Origin: Sphingosinicella sp. BN140058
GTDB lineage: Bacteria; Pseudomonadota; Alphaproteobacteria; Sphingomonadales; Sphingomonadaceae
Direction: 5' to 3'
DNA: 64,000 nucleotides
Assembly (NCBI RefSeq): GCF_004135585.1
Contig: NZ_CP035501.1
Coordinates: 4,473,501 to 4,537,500, forward strand
Of this stretch, positions 36,212 to 45,380 are shown piece by piece (the first letter of the stretch is position 1; every line of letters begins with the position of its first letter). The notes below the pieces were generated by a model. It saw only the letters and a list, made by a program, of their open reading frames with translations, made no database searches and was not told the origin of the DNA. Made by a program: the position numbers and the translations under genes.

Positions 36212-36264
36212 ATCCCATCGAAGTGGTACTTCGATGGGATGGGGCCTCCCCGCAAGCGGGGAGG
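36212..36264 (+). terminator. Two tandem hairpins after ybaB
   Basis: First hairpin: ATCCCATCGAAGT (36212-36224) with ACTTCGATGGGAT (36228-36240), a perfect 13-bp stem. Second: CCTCCCCGC (36245-36253) with GCGGGGAGG (36256-36264). They end the dnaX-ybaB transcript and, read the other way, that of convergent mtgA. No T-run, so classical intrinsic termination is not certain. Confidence 0.6.
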
Positions 36265-36267
36265 ATC

Positions 36268-37206
36268 TTAGAGCTCGTTCGCTTCGGGCGCTGACGCTGC
36301 CTCGTCCGCGGCGGGCGGATCCGCCGGCAGCCGCTCATATTCTTCGCCGGGCAGCTCCGCCGGCTCGGCCGCAGGCGCCGGCTTGGGTGCGGTTCGCGCC
36401 TTCTTCTTCGGCGCCACAGGTTCCGCGTCACGGTTCGCCGGTGCCTTTGTCCCTTCGTAAACGCAGGCGTCCAGGCCGTCGCGCGCCACCACGCCGATGC
36501 GGCTGGTGATCGAATTGCCGTAGCGGCGGGTGAAACCCTTCGGAGCGGTGGCGCCGCGCTTCTTGGGCAGCGGCAGGACGGCGGCGATCCGGGCGGCCTC
36601 GGTGCGGCTCATCGTCGAAGCGTCGTGATGGAAGTAGCGCTGGGCGCCGGCATTGACGCCATAGGTGCCGATGCCGGTCTCCGCGAGGTTGAGATACACC
36701 TCCATGATCCGCCTCTTGCCCCACAGATTTTCGATCAGCAGGGTGAAATAGGCTTCGACTCCTTTGCGGAAATAGCCGCCGCCCTGCCATAGGAAGGCGT
36801 TCTTGGCGGTCTGCTGGCTGATCGTCGATCCGCCGCGAATGACCGATCCGCCGCGGGCGTTCCGGCGCATGGCGGCGGCGATCGCATCCTGGTCGAAGCC
36901 GGAATGGCTGCAGAACTTGCTGTCCTCGGCGGCGACGACCGCGCGCACCATGTCGCGATCGATCTCGTCGATCCCCATCCACTGGCGCTCCGCCGAGCGA
37001 CCCGAAACCATGTCCCCGATCATGGTGATCGTGATCGGCGGGTTCACGAAGCGATAAAGCAGGACCCAGAGGATCGAGACAAGCAGGAACAGGAAGGCGA
37101 GCTTCAGGATCCAGCCGATGATTCGGCCGAACCAGCCGCGGCCGGACGAAGCACGGCGTCCTCCCGAACGAGGACGCGGCGAAGGGCGGGAGGCAGCGCG
37201 GGCCAT
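36268..37206 (-). CDS. mtgA: Monofunctional peptidoglycan glycosyltransferase
   Basis: Polymerises glycan strands from lipid II at the inner membrane. 312 residues: cytoplasmic basic tail, one membrane helix (~32-52), then the GT51 domain with catalytic Glu in AAEDSKFCSHSGFD (~residue 93), GGSTISQQTAKN, KRRIMEVYLN and the GTYGVNAGAQRYF segment. About 70 extra residues at the C-terminus are Pro/Ala/Lys-rich and not part of the fold. It lies after the rpoH terminator on the same strand. Confidence 0.93.
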   Translation of the reverse strand: MARAASRPSPRPRSGGRRASSGRGWFGRIIGWILKLAFLFLLVSILWVLLYRFVNPPITITMIGDMVSGRSAERQWMGIDEIDRDMVRAVVAAEDSKFCSHSGFDQDAIAAAMRRNARGGSVIRGGSTISQQTAKNAFLWQGGGYFRKGVEAYFTLLIENLWGKRRIMEVYLNLAETGIGTYGVNAGAQRYFHHDASTMSRTEAARIAAVLPLPKKRGATAPKGFTRRYGNSITSRIGVVARDGLDACVYEGTKAPANRDAEPVAPKKKARTAPKPAPAAEPAELPGEEYERLPADPPAADEAASAPEANEL

Positions 37207-37219
37207 CGATGTCGCGAAT

Positions 37220-37256
37220 AGAGAAATGCCCCTCCCTGCAGAGCAGGAAGGGGCAT
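37220..37256 (-). terminator. Terminator of rpoH
   Basis: ATGCCCCTcCCTGC (from 37226) and GCAGGaAGGGGCAT (to 37255) form a long, nearly perfect stem; on the minus strand it is followed by TTTCTC. It separates rpoH from mtgA. Confidence 0.65.
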
Positions 37257-37268
37257 CTCGTGGTCGGA

Positions 37269-38171
37269 TCAGCCGGCGGTGAGCAGGCGGCGTTCGCCGG
37301 CCAGGTTCATCAGCGCCTTCTGCAGCTTCTCGAACGCCCGCACCTCGATCTGGCGGATGCGCTCGCGGCTGACGTCGTACACCTGGCTGAGCTCTTCCAG
37401 GGTCTTGGGCTCGTCGGTCAGGCGGCGCTCAGTGAGAATGTGCTTCTCACGATCGTTGAGCGCCTGCATCGCCTCGACCAGCAGCTCGTGCCGGACCTTG
37501 GATTCCTGCGCTTCGGCGACTCGCTCGTCCTGCAGCGGATCGGTGTCGACCAGCCAATCCTGCCACTGGCCTTCGCCTTCCTCGCGCAGCGAGACGTTGA
37601 GCGAGGTGTCGCCGCCCATCGCCATGCGACGGTTCATCGACACCACGTCCTCTTCCGAGACGCCGAGATCGGTGGCGATCTTGGTGACGTCTTCCGGCTT
37701 CAGGTCGCCGTCTTCGAACGCCTCGATCTGGTTCTTCATGCGACGCAGGTTGAAAAACAGCTTCTTCTGCGCGGCGGTGGTGCCCATTTTCACCAGGCTC
37801 CACGAACGCAGGATATATTCCTGGATCGAGGCGCGGATCCACCACATCGCATAGGTGGCGAGGCGGAAGCCACGCTCCGGCTCGAACTTCTTCACACCCT
37901 GCATCAGGCCGATATTGCCCTCGGAAATCAGCTCCGCGGTCGGCAGGCCGTAGCCGCGATAGCCCATCGCGATCTTGGCGACGAGGCGAAGGTGCGAGTT
38001 GACGAGCTTGGCGGCAGCCTCAGTGTCCTGATGCTCCGTCCACCGCTTCGCCAGCATATATTCCTCCTCGGGGGCGAGGATCGGAAATTTCTTGATCTCG
38101 GCGAGGTAGCGGTTGAGGCCCGCTTCGCCGCCCATGGCGGGGATCGTCGCCACGTTTCTTCCGCTAGCCAT
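37269..38171 (-). CDS. rpoH: Heat-shock sigma factor sigma-32
   Basis: RNA polymerase sigma factor for heat-shock genes, 300 residues. It has region 2 (AELISEGNIGLMQGVKKFEPERGFRLATYAMWWIRASIQEYILRSWS, in part), the RpoH-box QKKLFFNLRR (~residue 134) found only in this subfamily, and region 4 with the helix-turn-helix VSRERIRQIEVRAFEKL. The start ATG at 38171 is standard. It follows the pseudouridine synthase gene by 55 nt on the same strand; alphaproteobacteria often have two rpoH copies, so another may lie elsewhere. Confidence 0.97.
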   Translation of the reverse strand: MASGRNVATIPAMGGEAGLNRYLAEIKKFPILAPEEEYMLAKRWTEHQDTEAAAKLVNSHLRLVAKIAMGYRGYGLPTAELISEGNIGLMQGVKKFEPERGFRLATYAMWWIRASIQEYILRSWSLVKMGTTAAQKKLFFNLRRMKNQIEAFEDGDLKPEDVTKIATDLGVSEEDVVSMNRRMAMGGDTSLNVSLREEGEGQWQDWLVDTDPLQDERVAEAQESKVRHELLVEAMQALNDREKHILTERRLTDEPKTLEELSQVYDVSRERIRQIEVRAFEKLQKALMNLAGERRLLTAG

Positions 38172-38226
38172 ATCTACTTACTCCCTACCAGCTACGCTGT
38201 TCTGCTCTGCGCCGGTCCGTGGGGGC

Positions 38227-39183
38227 TCATACCGAGAGCCCGCTTAACAGTTCCTGCATATCGGACGGAATGGCGCTTTTGAACGACAAGTTTTCACGCG
38301 AGACGGGATGGATGAACCCGAGCTCTGCCGCGTGCAAAGCCTGCCTCTCGAAATTCAATCTTTTCAATAACTCACGATGGGCCGAACGGGTCCGCCCATA
38401 AACCGGATCGCCGATCAAAGGATGGCCGAGCGACGTCATGTGCACGCGAACCTGGTGCGTACGGCCGGTTTCGAGTCGGCACTCGACCAGGGCCGCCTCG
38501 CGCAACGTCCGGACCATCGCATAGTGAGTCACGGCCCGCTTGCCGCGATCACCCTCGACGATCGCCATCTTCTGGCGATTGGCCGAAGATCGGGCGAGCG
38601 GCGCATCGACCTTGCCCGCTGTCGGGTTGGGCACGCCGGCGACGATCGCCTGATAGCGGCGATCGATGCTGTGCCGCGCGAATTGCGACGCCAGCCCTTC
38701 ATGCGCAACGTCCGTCTTTGCAACGACCAGCAGTCCAGACGTATCCTTGTCGATGCGGTGGACGATTCCCGGGCGCGCCACGCCGCCGATGCCGGACAAG
38801 CGTCCGGCACAATGGTGGAGGAGGGCGTTCACCAGGGTGCCGTCGTAATTGCCGGCAGCGGGGTGGACGACCATCCCGGCCGGTTTATCGACGACGAGCA
38901 GGTGCTCGTCCTCGTGAACGATCTCCAGCGCGATCGCCTGCGGTTGATTGTGCGCGGGCTCCGGTTCGGGGATCGTGACTTCGTAATCGCCGCCCGGAAC
39001 GGCTTTGGATGCCGGATCCCGGACGAGTTGGCCATTCGGATCCAGTACCCGGCCGCTGCTGATCAGCGCCTTCAGGCGCTCCCGCGACAGAGTGGGCACC
39101 GCCGCCGCAAGTGCCCGGTCCAGGCGCCATCCGATGGCGTCGGTCGCGAGCGTCGCGGTGATCGTGTTTCCCCCCCGGGTCAT
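38227..39183 (-). CDS. RluD-family 23S rRNA/tRNA pseudouridine synthase
   Basis: Converts uridine to pseudouridine in RNA. 318 residues: N-terminal S4 RNA-binding domain (~15-80) and catalytic domain with Asp in VHRIDKDTSGLLV (~residue 140), LVVDKPAGMVVHP and the C-terminal LETGRTHQVRVH. This fits RluD (23S U1911/1915/1917), with RluC possible. The ATG at 39183 was chosen because it starts the S4 domain; the frame is open to 39429. Confidence 0.92.
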   Translation of the reverse strand: MTRGGNTITATLATDAIGWRLDRALAAAVPTLSRERLKALISSGRVLDPNGQLVRDPASKAVPGGDYEVTIPEPEPAHNQPQAIALEIVHEDEHLLVVDKPAGMVVHPAAGNYDGTLVNALLHHCAGRLSGIGGVARPGIVHRIDKDTSGLLVVAKTDVAHEGLASQFARHSIDRRYQAIVAGVPNPTAGKVDAPLARSSANRQKMAIVEGDRGKRAVTHYAMVRTLREAALVECRLETGRTHQVRVHMTSLGHPLIGDPVYGRTRSAHRELLKRLNFERQALHAAELGFIHPVSRENLSFKSAIPSDMQELLSGLSV

Positions 39184-39427
39184 AGGGTACCGATGTGGTG
39201 CACTGCAGCGCGATTTCAAGAGGCAGGCGCAGGGAAACGGTGCGGAGCGGGGCGCAACCGGGCTCCCCGGCAACGACAATGGCGATTGCGTGCCGTGGGC
39301 CGGCAACATTACGGCGCGCCGGCCATTCGGCAGTCCCTGCGCGACGCCGGTGACGTCATGGCCTTGCAAGGAAGCGTGCGGAGGGCCAATAGGCAGTGGA
39401 AGCCAGGGACTGGGGCACGATACGGAC

Positions 39428-40069
39428 ATGAAATCTCACGAATTTGCGAGCCTTCTTTGTTCGCGCCTCTGCCATGACCTGCTGTCGCCGGTCGGCGCGC
39501 TGAACAACGGCATCGAATTGCTTGCCGACGAGCATGATCCCGAAATGCGCGCCCGCTGTCTCGATCTGCTCGGCGAAAGCGCCCGCGCCTCGGCCAACAA
39601 GCTCAAGTTCTTCCGCCTCGCTTTCGGCGCGGCCGGGGGCTTCGGCGACGAGGTCGACACGCGCGAGGCGCGGGTGGCGATCGAAGGATTGTTCGGCGGC
39701 GAGGGCCGGGTCCAGCTCGGCTGGATGGTCGATGAGCCCACCATGTCCAAGTCGGCGCTCAAGATCCTGCTCAATCTCGTCCTCATCGCTGGCGACGCGC
39801 TGGTGCGCGGCGGGCGGCTGGACGTCGGCGCCGAACGGCATCCGTCCGGCCTCGACATCGTCGTCCGCGCCGAAGGGCCGCGGATCGTCCTCGATCCGGA
39901 ACTGAAGCGCGCGCTGCTTGGGGAGAGCGACGAGCAGTCGATCGCGCCCCGGGCGGCGGCCGCCTGGCTGGTCCACTCGCTCGTCGTCGAGGCCGCCGGC
40001 GAGATCCAGGTTGCCGATCAGGAGCCGAACGTGCTCCTCATCGGTGCTGCGGTTCCGTCCGCTACTTGA
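39428..40069 (+). CDS. chpT: ChpT-like histidine phosphotransferase
   Basis: A 213-residue protein resembling ChpT of Caulobacter, which relays phosphate from CckA to CtrA and CpdR. It has a dimerisation helix with the phospho-acceptor in SRLCHDLLSPVGALNNGIELL (His about 14) and a degenerate HATPase-like domain lacking the G boxes, exactly the ChpT plan. Start ATG 39428, weak RBS. It lies 108 nt before cheA, an unusual partner. Confidence 0.85.
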   Translation: MKSHEFASLLCSRLCHDLLSPVGALNNGIELLADEHDPEMRARCLDLLGESARASANKLKFFRLAFGAAGGFGDEVDTREARVAIEGLFGGEGRVQLGWMVDEPTMSKSALKILLNLVLIAGDALVRGGRLDVGAERHPSGLDIVVRAEGPRIVLDPELKRALLGESDEQSIAPRAAAAWLVHSLVVEAAGEIQVADQEPNVLLIGAAVPSAT

Positions 40070-40177
40070 GCGGCCGGCGCACGGCCGTGCGCCGAATTGC
40101 GGCCTCTGAACAGGCACAGTAAACGGCTTCTTTACTTCTCCTGGCCCATAGCAGCGCAGTAACCGAGCGCAGGGACC

Positions 40178-42517
40178 ATGGACGATCTGATCGGCGATTT
40201 CATCGCAGAAACAAGGGAAATGCTGGCGGCCCTTGGCGGCGAAGTCGTCGCCTGGGAGGCCCAGCCGCAGGATCGTGCGCGCCTCGACGCCATCTTCCGT
40301 TTCGTCCACACGGTGAAGGGCAATTGCGGCTTCTTCGATCTGCCGCGCCTAAACGGCCTCAGCCATGCCGCCGAGGATGCACTCGCCGAGGTGCGTTCCG
40401 GCAAGCGCGCCGCCAATGGTCGCCTGGTCAGCGCCGTTCTCGCCATCCTCGACAGGATCGGCGAGCTCGTCGAGGCCATGGAGAGCAAGGAGGCGCCGCC
40501 GGAGGACGACGATTCGGCGCTGATCGCGGCACTGTCCGCAGTCGACGAGGAAGAGGTCGTCACCGCTGTCGCCTCCGCCGGCAGCAAGGCGCGCGCCCCG
40601 GCCCGCAGCATCCGTCTGTCCGTCGATCTGCTCGATCGAATGATGAACGGAGTCTCCGATCTTGTGCTCGCCCGCAACGAGCTGGCAAGGCGTTTGCGCG
40701 ACTGCGCCATGGAAGTGGAGACCGAGGAAGCGTTCGAGCGGGTCTCCGCCTCGATCGCCGAGGTACGCGAAGCGATCACCCGCACCCGAATGCAGCGGAT
40801 CGAGACTCTGTTCTCGCCGCTGCCGCGGATGGTTCGCGATCTCGGTTCCGCAACCGCCAAGAAGGTGACGCTCGAGATCGACGGCGGCGATGTCGAGCTG
40901 GATCGCGAGATGATCGAGATGATCCGCGATCCCTTGACCCACATCGTCCGCAACGCCATCGATCATGGTCTCGAATTGCCGGCCGAGCGGCGCCGTGTCG
41001 GCAAGGCCGAAGCCGGCCTGCTCCGGGTCAGCGCGCGGCAATCGGGCAACCAGATCCTGATCGAGATCGCCGATGACGGGCGGGGCATCGATGCCGAAGC
41101 GCTCGTCGCCAAGGCGCTCGGTCACGGCATCATCAGCCTCGATCAAGCGGGCCGCATGCCCCACGAGCGCAAGCTCTCCCTGATCTTCGAGGCGGGCCTG
41201 TCGACCGCGAAGGCAGTGACCTCGATTTCGGGGCGGGGGGTCGGCATGGATGTCGTCCGCGCGAACGTCGAGCGGATCGGCGGCCTCGTCGACGTCGACA
41301 GCGTCGTCGGTCAGGGCGTTCGGTTCACCCTGCGGGTGCCGTTGACGCTCACCATCATTCCCGGCCTGATCGTCGAAGCCGGCGGCCAGAGCTTCGCAAT
41401 CCCGCGCAGCGCGATCGACGAGATCGTCCGTCTCCGTGCTGCCGGTGTCCGGGTCGAGACCCTCGCCGGAACTCGCGTCGCGACGCTGAGGGGCGATCGC
41501 TTTCCGGTCATCGGGTTGGCCGACGTGCTCGGAACCGAACAGCGCAGCGAAGCCGGCGACGAGCTTCTCGTCCTGCTGAAGACGACCGGCGGCGGCGCTT
41601 ATGCGCTGGCGGTGGACCAGGTGCACGATCACGAAGAGCTGGTCGTCAAGCCGGCGTCTCCGGCGGTGATGGCCACCGGTCTTTACGCCGGGACCACGCT
41701 CGACGGCGACGGCAAGCCGGTGCTGCTGCTCGATCCGGCCGGGGTTGCAGCCCGTTCCGGAGTGTCGCTGGACCGGGTCGAGGCCGATAACGATGCCGAG
41801 GCGCTGTCGGCAGAGAGCGAGCGCCGACCGGTCCTGCTCTTCACCGCCTTCTGTGGGGCGCGCCGTGCGGTCAGCTTGCCGGCGGTGCACCGGATCGAGG
41901 AAGTCCCCGCCGCCGCCATTCAGGCCAGCGGCGGACGACTTCATATCACGCTCGGCGAGCAGATCCTGCCGCTCGCCGGCTGTGATACGGTGCCCGACCG
42001 CGACAAGGTCCATGTCCTGCGCCTCACCGATGGCGCCCGCGAGATCGCCTATGCCGTCGCGGAAGTGATGGACACCGTCACGCTCGAGGCGGCTCCAATA
42101 CCGTGCCTGGAGGCGGGGGAAGTGCAGGGGGTTGCCCTCATCGCCGGCGAGCAGATTGAGCTCATCGACCTGTTCTGGATCTTCGCCAGGCATGGGACCG
42201 CTCCGCCCCAGGCCGATCGTCCGCTCTGCCTGCTGCCGCAGGAGGATCCCTGGATGGACACCTTCCTGCGGCCGCTGATCGAGAGCGCCGGCTACCGTGT
42301 GGCGCGCGTCGGAGAGGCAGCCTCGGCCGATCTCGTGATCGTCGACGAGGCCGCCGACGCGCCTGCGGTCACTGCAGCGCGGATACTCAAATTGCGCGCC
42401 AGCCCTGAGCCCGGCGGCGCCAAGGACGACAGCATTCACCGCTACGATCGCGCCGCCCTGCTCGGCGCACTCGGTAGCGCCGCGACCACCAGACGCGCTG
42501 CGCGCAAGGGAGCCTGA
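40178..42517 (+). CDS. cheA: Chemotaxis histidine kinase CheA with two CheW domains and a degenerate receiver
   Basis: Autokinase that controls a chemosensory array, 779 residues. HPt domain with phospho-His in RFVHTVKGNCGFF (His44), linker, dimerisation helices (SIRLSVDLLDRMMNGVSDLVLARNEL, in part), HATPase (HIVRNAIDHGLE, DDGRGID, GRGVGMD), a CheW-like regulatory domain (~390-530), a second CheW-like domain (~555-675) and a C-terminal ~90 residues resembling a receiver (ADLVIVDEAADAP) with the usual Lys replaced. The P2 domain is not apparent. Next gene cheW starts 1 nt after the stop. Confidence 0.93.
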   Translation: MDDLIGDFIAETREMLAALGGEVVAWEAQPQDRARLDAIFRFVHTVKGNCGFFDLPRLNGLSHAAEDALAEVRSGKRAANGRLVSAVLAILDRIGELVEAMESKEAPPEDDDSALIAALSAVDEEEVVTAVASAGSKARAPARSIRLSVDLLDRMMNGVSDLVLARNELARRLRDCAMEVETEEAFERVSASIAEVREAITRTRMQRIETLFSPLPRMVRDLGSATAKKVTLEIDGGDVELDREMIEMIRDPLTHIVRNAIDHGLELPAERRRVGKAEAGLLRVSARQSGNQILIEIADDGRGIDAEALVAKALGHGIISLDQAGRMPHERKLSLIFEAGLSTAKAVTSISGRGVGMDVVRANVERIGGLVDVDSVVGQGVRFTLRVPLTLTIIPGLIVEAGGQSFAIPRSAIDEIVRLRAAGVRVETLAGTRVATLRGDRFPVIGLADVLGTEQRSEAGDELLVLLKTTGGGAYALAVDQVHDHEELVVKPASPAVMATGLYAGTTLDGDGKPVLLLDPAGVAARSGVSLDRVEADNDAEALSAESERRPVLLFTAFCGARRAVSLPAVHRIEEVPAAAIQASGGRLHITLGEQILPLAGCDTVPDRDKVHVLRLTDGAREIAYAVAEVMDTVTLEAAPIPCLEAGEVQGVALIAGEQIELIDLFWIFARHGTAPPQADRPLCLLPQEDPWMDTFLRPLIESAGYRVARVGEAASADLVIVDEAADAPAVTAARILKLRASPEPGGAKDDSIHRYDRAALLGALGSAATTRRAARKGA

Positions 42518-42518
42518 C

Positions 42519-42950
42519 ATGGCCGAGTTGCTCCTCATCGTCAGTCTTGCCGGAGAGCAGGTCGCGGTACGTGCCTCCGAAGTCGAATCGGTTGTCGAGA
42601 TCGAGGGTCTGACGCCGGTGCCGCGCGCCGGCGGTCACGTCGCCGGCCTGACCGCGCTCCGCAGCCGCGTGCTGACCGTGATCGACTGTATGGCCGCGCT
42701 CGAACCCGGCCACAGGATCGAGGCACCGCGTGACGCAATGGTGGTCGTCGCCGATGGCCACCCTTATGCGCTGCTCGTCGACCGCGTCGAGGATGTGGTC
42801 GAGTCGGCCGGCGAGATCGCGCCGGTGCCGGCCTCGCTCTCTGCGGGCTGGGCGCGCGTGGCGACCGGATACGTACCCGCGGAAGGGCGTCTGTTCCTGC
42901 TCGCCGATGTTCATGCGCTGATCGCCGGTCCGTTGGCGGTCGCCGCATGA
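42519..42950 (+). CDS. cheW: Chemotaxis coupling protein
   Basis: Adaptor linking CheA to receptors, 143 residues. It has the CheW beta-barrel features (VRASEVESVVEIEGLTPVP, TALRSRVLTVIDC, YALLVDRVEDVVE). It starts 1 nt after cheA. Only one cheW and no receptor gene are seen nearby. Confidence 0.92.
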   Translation: MAELLLIVSLAGEQVAVRASEVESVVEIEGLTPVPRAGGHVAGLTALRSRVLTVIDCMAALEPGHRIEAPRDAMVVVADGHPYALLVDRVEDVVESAGEIAPVPASLSAGWARVATGYVPAEGRLFLLADVHALIAGPLAVAA

Positions 42951-43020
42951 GCCGCTTTAATCCCGTGCTTACACTTTCCCGCCTAAGGTCGGCCAAGCGC
43001 CCGAATAGTGAGTTGAGGAC

Positions 43021-43386
43021 ATGAAGAGCTGCCTGGTCGTCGATGATTCGAAGGTGATCCGCAAGGTCGCCCGCCATATCCTCGAGACGCTGAATTTCTC
43101 TGTGCAGGAAGCGGGTGACGGCCGTGAAGCGCTTACCCGGTGCGAGGAGCATATGCCCGACGTCGTGCTGCTCGACTGGAACATGCCTGTCATGGGCGGC
43201 ATGGAGTTCCTGCGAACGCTTCGTCAGCGCAGCTTCGACAGCCAGCCCAAGGTCGTCTTCTGCACGACCGAGAATGATGCGGCGCACATCCGGGCTGCCA
43301 TCGATGCCGGCGCGGACGAATATGTGATGAAGCCTTTCGATCGCGAGACGCTCGAGAGCAAGCTGCAGATCGTCGGCGTCGCGTGA
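43021..43386 (+). CDS. cheY: Response regulator CheY
   Basis: Single-domain receiver, 121 residues. Acidic pair Asp8-Asp9, phospho-acceptor Asp52 (VLLDWNMPVMGG), Thr in FCTTEN and Lys104 in MKPF are all present, so it should accept phosphate from CheA. ATG 43021 has TTGAGGA upstream. The stop overlaps cheB (GTGA). Confidence 0.95.
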   Translation: MKSCLVVDDSKVIRKVARHILETLNFSVQEAGDGREALTRCEEHMPDVVLLDWNMPVMGGMEFLRTLRQRSFDSQPKVVFCTTENDAAHIRAAIDAGADEYVMKPFDRETLESKLQIVGVA

Positions 43387-44477
43387 CCAGCGCCGCTCCC
43401 GCGGCGCCCACTCCACCGATCGGACATGTGGACCGGTCGCCTGCGATACGTCTGATGATCGTAGACGATTCACCGGTCGCCCGCCAGGTGCTGTCGCGGA
43501 TGCTTGGCGCTCATAGCGAATTCGAGGTCGTGCACCTCGCCGGAAACGCGCAAGAGGCGCTGGACGCCCTGGCGACGATCCCCGTCGACATCGTCCTGCT
43601 CGACGTCGAGATGCCGGGCGTGACCGGCCTCGATGCGCTGCCAGAGATCCTGTCGCGCGGCAAAGGCGCGCGAGTCCTGGTCGTCTCCTCCGCGTGCGAC
43701 GAGGGCGCCGAGGCGGCGGTGAAGGCACTCGCGCTCGGCGCCGCCGATACGCTGCCGAAACCTGGTACCGGCCGCTTCGCCGGCCGCTTCTCGGAAGAGC
43801 TCGCCGAACGGCTTCGCCGCATCGGCCCAGCCACCCGCGCCGGTCAATTGCAGCCCGTCGACAGTCTGCGGCTGCGGCCTGCCTCGGAAGGGCGACTTGC
43901 CTGCCTGGCGCTCGGCGCATCGACCGGGGGCCTCCACGCGGTGACGGGTATCCTGAAGGCGCTGCCGGCGATGATCGGCGCGCCGATCCTGGTCACGCAG
44001 CATCTGCCGGCGGTGTTCATGCCGTTCTTCGCGCGCCAGATCGAAAGCGCCTGCGGCCGCACGACCCGCGTTGCCGAGCAAGGTCTGGTGCTCCAGCCGG
44101 AGGAAGTCGTGCTTGCCCCAGGCAATGCCCATCTCGGGCTGGAGCAGCAGGGCAGCCGCGTGCTGGTGCGGCTCGAAACGGCTGCGATGCCGAGCGGATG
44201 CCTGCCGTCCGTCGACGTCATGCTCGCGGCTGCGGGAGAAATATTCGGACGCGGCGCGCTCGGCGTCGTGCTGAGTGGCATGGGTCGCGACGGGCTCGAA
44301 GGCGCGCGCCGGCTGGTCGAGAGATCGGGGACGATCTTCGCTCAGGATCGCGCCACTTCGGCGGTGTGGGGAATGCCCCGCGCCGTCGCCGAAGCGGGAC
44401 TCGCCTCGGCGGTGCTTCCGCCCGCCGATCTCGCCCGCAGAATCACAGCCAGGATCGAAGGTGCGACGTGGAAGTAA
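43383..44477 (+). CDS. cheB: Chemotaxis methylesterase CheB
   Basis: Removes methyl groups from receptors and deamidates Gln, 364 residues. N-terminal receiver (Asp74, VLLDVEMPG) then the esterase domain with catalytic Ser in GASTGG, His in TQHLPAVF and Asp in MGRDG. GTG start inside the cheY stop. The 3' end overlaps cheR by 10 nt. Confidence 0.96.
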   Translation: MTSAAPAAPTPPIGHVDRSPAIRLMIVDDSPVARQVLSRMLGAHSEFEVVHLAGNAQEALDALATIPVDIVLLDVEMPGVTGLDALPEILSRGKGARVLVVSSACDEGAEAAVKALALGAADTLPKPGTGRFAGRFSEELAERLRRIGPATRAGQLQPVDSLRLRPASEGRLACLALGASTGGLHAVTGILKALPAMIGAPILVTQHLPAVFMPFFARQIESACGRTTRVAEQGLVLQPEEVVLAPGNAHLGLEQQGSRVLVRLETAAMPSGCLPSVDVMLAAAGEIFGRGALGVVLSGMGRDGLEGARRLVERSGTIFAQDRATSAVWGMPRAVAEAGLASAVLPPADLARRITARIEGATWK

Positions 44478-45319
44478 GTGCAGCGTCGTCCCGGGTGTTG
44501 AGCAGCCTGCTCGAACAGCGCACCGGCCAGCAACTGGCGATGAGCCGACAATGGCGGATCGAGACTGTCCTGCAGTCGCTGGTGCGCGAGCGGGGCCTCG
44601 GCTCGCTCGACCGATTGGTCCATGCGGTCGCGGCCGGCGGCGAGCCGGCGCTTGCCGACGCCGTGGTCGACGCCTTGCTCAACAACGAGACCAGCTTCTA
44701 CCGGGATCGCTTGAGCTTCGAACTGCTGCTCGGGCCGGCAATGGCCCGCCTCGAAGAGGCGCGGAGCCGGGAACGGCGACTCTCGATCTGGTCGGCGGGC
44801 TGCTCGACCGGCCAGGAAGCCTATTCGATCGCGATGTGGTTCGCCGAGCGCAAGGCGCGCTGGGCCGGCTGGACGATCGACATCCTCGCGACCGACGTGT
44901 CGCGCACCGCCATCGAGCAGGCGCGGAGCGGTCTCTACTCGCAGTTCGAAGTGCAGCGAGGCCTACCCGTGACGCAGATGATCCGCTGGTTCGAGGAGAG
45001 CCCGGGCGCCAATTGGCGGATTCTTCCGGAACTCCGCCGCGCCGTGCGCTTCGAAGTGCACAGCCTGATGAACCCGGCACCATCGCCCGCGCGCTTCGAC
45101 GTCGTGCTGTGCCGAAACGTGCTCCTCTATTTCTCCGATCAGGTGCGGCGGATCGTTTTCGCCCGACTGGCGGAAGCCGCCGCTCCGGATGCTTTTCTGA
45201 TGCTGGGTGCGGGCGAGACGGTGATCGGCCAAACGCCGGCTTTCGTCTCCGATCCGGAGTGCCGTGGCCTCTATCGGCGCCGCGCCGATGCGGTGCCGGC
45301 CTATCGCGCCGCCTGCTGA
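44468..45319 (+). CDS. cheR: Chemotaxis methyltransferase CheR
   Basis: Methylates receptor glutamates with SAM, 283 residues. N-terminal helical domain, then the SAM fold with LNNETSFYRD, WSAGCSTGQEAYSIAM (SAM-binding) and the VLCRNVLLYF motif. GTG 44468 overlaps cheB by 10 nt. Adjacent cheB completes an adaptation pair, though receptors are absent from the window. Confidence 0.95.
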   Translation: MEVSAASSRVLSSLLEQRTGQQLAMSRQWRIETVLQSLVRERGLGSLDRLVHAVAAGGEPALADAVVDALLNNETSFYRDRLSFELLLGPAMARLEEARSRERRLSIWSAGCSTGQEAYSIAMWFAERKARWAGWTIDILATDVSRTAIEQARSGLYSQFEVQRGLPVTQMIRWFEESPGANWRILPELRRAVRFEVHSLMNPAPSPARFDVVLCRNVLLYFSDQVRRIVFARLAEAAAPDAFLMLGAGETVIGQTPAFVSDPECRGLYRRRADAVPAYRAAC

Positions 45320-45380
45320 GAGCGCTCCGTTCCGGCGACTAGGCCTTGACGAAACGGTCGCAATCGGGCCGGAAGAGGCG

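Noticed and set aside
42955..42975. CtrA-like TTAA ... TTAC upstream of cheY
   Set aside because: The spacing is 8 nt rather than 7 and the second half is TTAC; too weak.
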